NCBI GenBank assembly: GCA_964525485.1
Contig: CAZGHH010000043.1
Span: 1-5,333, forward strand
DNA from: DAONBD01 sp964525485
GTDB lineage: Bacteria; Patescibacteriota; Gracilibacteria; UBA1369; LOWO2-01-FULL-3
Direction of reading: 5' to 3'
DNA length: 5,333 nucleotides
Below the pieces are notes generated by a model. It did not search any database. It saw only the letters and a list, made by a program, of their open reading frames with translations, and had not been told where the DNA came from. The position numbers and the translations under genes are program-made. Numbering within the stretch: position 1 is the stretch's first letter; the number at the start of each line of letters is the position of its first letter. Below, one piece after another: positions 4,447 to 5,333 of this stretch.

Positions 4447-5333
4447 ATGGAAACTAATGCTCAAAATCTAAGTGAAGGGGTGTTGATGCTCATCAAAGTT
4501 GCGCATGATAATGACAAAGGCGAAAGTATTTTTGAGCAATTTTTGGATACTATTCATGGAGTTATTCATGGAAATAGGTATTCTTTTGAAATTATCTCTC
4601 TTCACCAACATATTTATCTTTTGGCGTGGTGTAAAAGAAGTGATGTTCCCACTATGCAAGGACAGCTTTATGCAGAATATCCGCATTGCGAGATAGAATT
4701 TTTGAAAGACTATACGAATTTGGATTTGTCTGTGAGTGGTTTAAAATTTTCAGGAGCTGAATTGTTTATGAAAAAAAGTGATCTTTATCCTTTTAAAACT
4801 CATGAGCATTTTGATGGTTCCAGCATGGCTACGATTTTTTCGTTTCTGACGAAGACGTCTGAGACTGATCAGATTTGGATGCAAATTGTGGTTGATAGTG
4901 CTTTTGAAGAAGGGGAGTTTAGCTTTGGAAAGAAGATGAAGCTTAAATATAAAAGTTTTACGAATAAATTTGATTTAAGTAAATTTTTTAAAACTAAATC
5001 CAGGGATGCTGTATTGAAAAAAGAAAAGGAAGCTGCGATGGTTAAATTTGAAAAAGATACATTTAATGTTTCTATAAGAGTTGCTTATTTATCGCAGGAT
5101 CAAAAAGTGGCGGAAAGCAGATTGAAAGCTTTGGGTTCAACTTTCTCGGTTTTTGATGAGCCGGATTTGAATGCTTTTAAAATGAGTGCTTTGACATCTT
5201 CACCTAAATTTTTAGCTGACTATAAAGGTAGAAAATTTGGCAATAATAAATTTATTTTGAATCAAAAAGAGTTGGCGACGATTTTTCATCTTCCGAAGGG
5301 AGCGAAAAATACTGTGCCGAATTTGGTCTGTAC
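4447..5333 (+). CDS. N-terminal part of a CPR VirD4/HerA-like type IV secretion ATPase
   Basis: The frame is open from 4447 to the right edge (295 complete codons, no stop), so the gene is cut off. The N-terminal domain matches the one that precedes the ATPase in CPR 'type IV secretory' VirD4/TraD/HerA-like proteins (DUF8128-like, from memory). It has VLMLIKVAHDNDK (12-24), FEQFLDTIHGVIHG (29-42), a β-region with AEYPHCEIEF, then FSGAELFMKKSDLYPFKT (101-118), an IWMQIVV strand (143-149) and a Lys-rich helical stretch (182-203). ELATIFHLPKG with TVPNL at 275-293 is the hinge that normally leads into the ATPase core. The Walker A and B motifs would lie beyond the window. The family is thought to move DNA or protein across the envelope, perhaps with type IV pilus-like machinery; substrates are unknown. 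ATG 4447 is the first usable start after an in-frame TAG at 4375; ATG 4486 with AAGGGG in front is an alternative. Confidence 0.85.
   Translation, partial: METNAQNLSEGVLMLIKVAHDNDKGESIFEQFLDTIHGVIHGNRYSFEIISLHQHIYLLAWCKRSDVPTMQGQLYAEYPHCEIEFLKDYTNLDLSVSGLKFSGAELFMKKSDLYPFKTHEHFDGSSMATIFSFLTKTSETDQIWMQIVVDSAFEEGEFSFGKKMKLKYKSFTNKFDLSKFFKTKSRDAVLKKEKEAAMVKFEKDTFNVSIRVAYLSQDQKVAESRLKALGSTFSVFDEPDLNAFKMSALTSSPKFLADYKGRKFGNNKFILNQKELATIFHLPKGAKNTVPNLVC

Noticed and set aside
4468..4696. Short open frames on both strands within the start of the secretion-ATPase gene
   Set aside because: They overlap the 4447 frame, which stays open for 295 codons and matches the CPR VirD4-like N-terminal domain.

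Overview
The window is AT-rich (A/T homopolymer runs are common) and codes with the standard bacterial stops. Gene content points to a Candidate Phyla Radiation (Patescibacteria) bacterium. The evidence is the start of a VirD4/HerA-like secretion ATPase with the CPR-type N-terminal domain, a very cysteine-rich zinc-ribbon protein family common in CPR genomes, a small conserved protein with an acidic linker of a kind I associate with CPR, and compact spacing almost without Shine-Dalgarno sites. I cannot name the phylum. No gene needs UGA to be read as glycine, so there is no sign of the recoding seen in Gracilibacteria or Absconditabacteria.

Layout. Positions 1-1790 are read leftwards: an FtsQ/DivIB-like cell-division protein (852-1790), a 189-residue conserved protein of unknown function (187-756) with its own extended -10 promoter, and the disordered N-terminus of a protein that runs off the left edge (1-168). 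A folylpolyglutamate synthase/FolC-like Mur ligase (1809-3080) is read rightwards, diverging from ftsQ across only 18 bp. It converges, with 6 bp between stop codons, on a histone H1-like Lys/Ala-rich protein (3087-3407, minus). A strong terminator-like hairpin lies inside the last codons of folC and probably serves the H1-like gene.

From 3408 to 3649 there is a promoter region for two diverging units. To its right lies a broken or rearranged member of the CPR cysteine-rich zinc-ribbon family (3561-4259, possibly with traces to about 4340). The cysteine core (3650-4069) and the CxxC ribbon that normally precedes it (4026-4259) appear in swapped order and in different frames; skipping one base would fuse them. 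After a 187-bp gap the VirD4-like ATPase gene starts at 4447 and runs off the right edge. Its promoter has a -35, a 17-bp spacer and an extended -10 that ends 6 bp before the ATG, the geometry of a leaderless mRNA.

The genes do not form one pathway: cell division, folate or Mur-ligase chemistry, nucleoid packaging and macromolecule transport sit side by side. The items most worth following up are the leaderless or near-leaderless promoters, the terminator embedded in folC, and the scrambled zinc-ribbon locus. I see no CRISPR array, insertion sequence, tRNA or rRNA.
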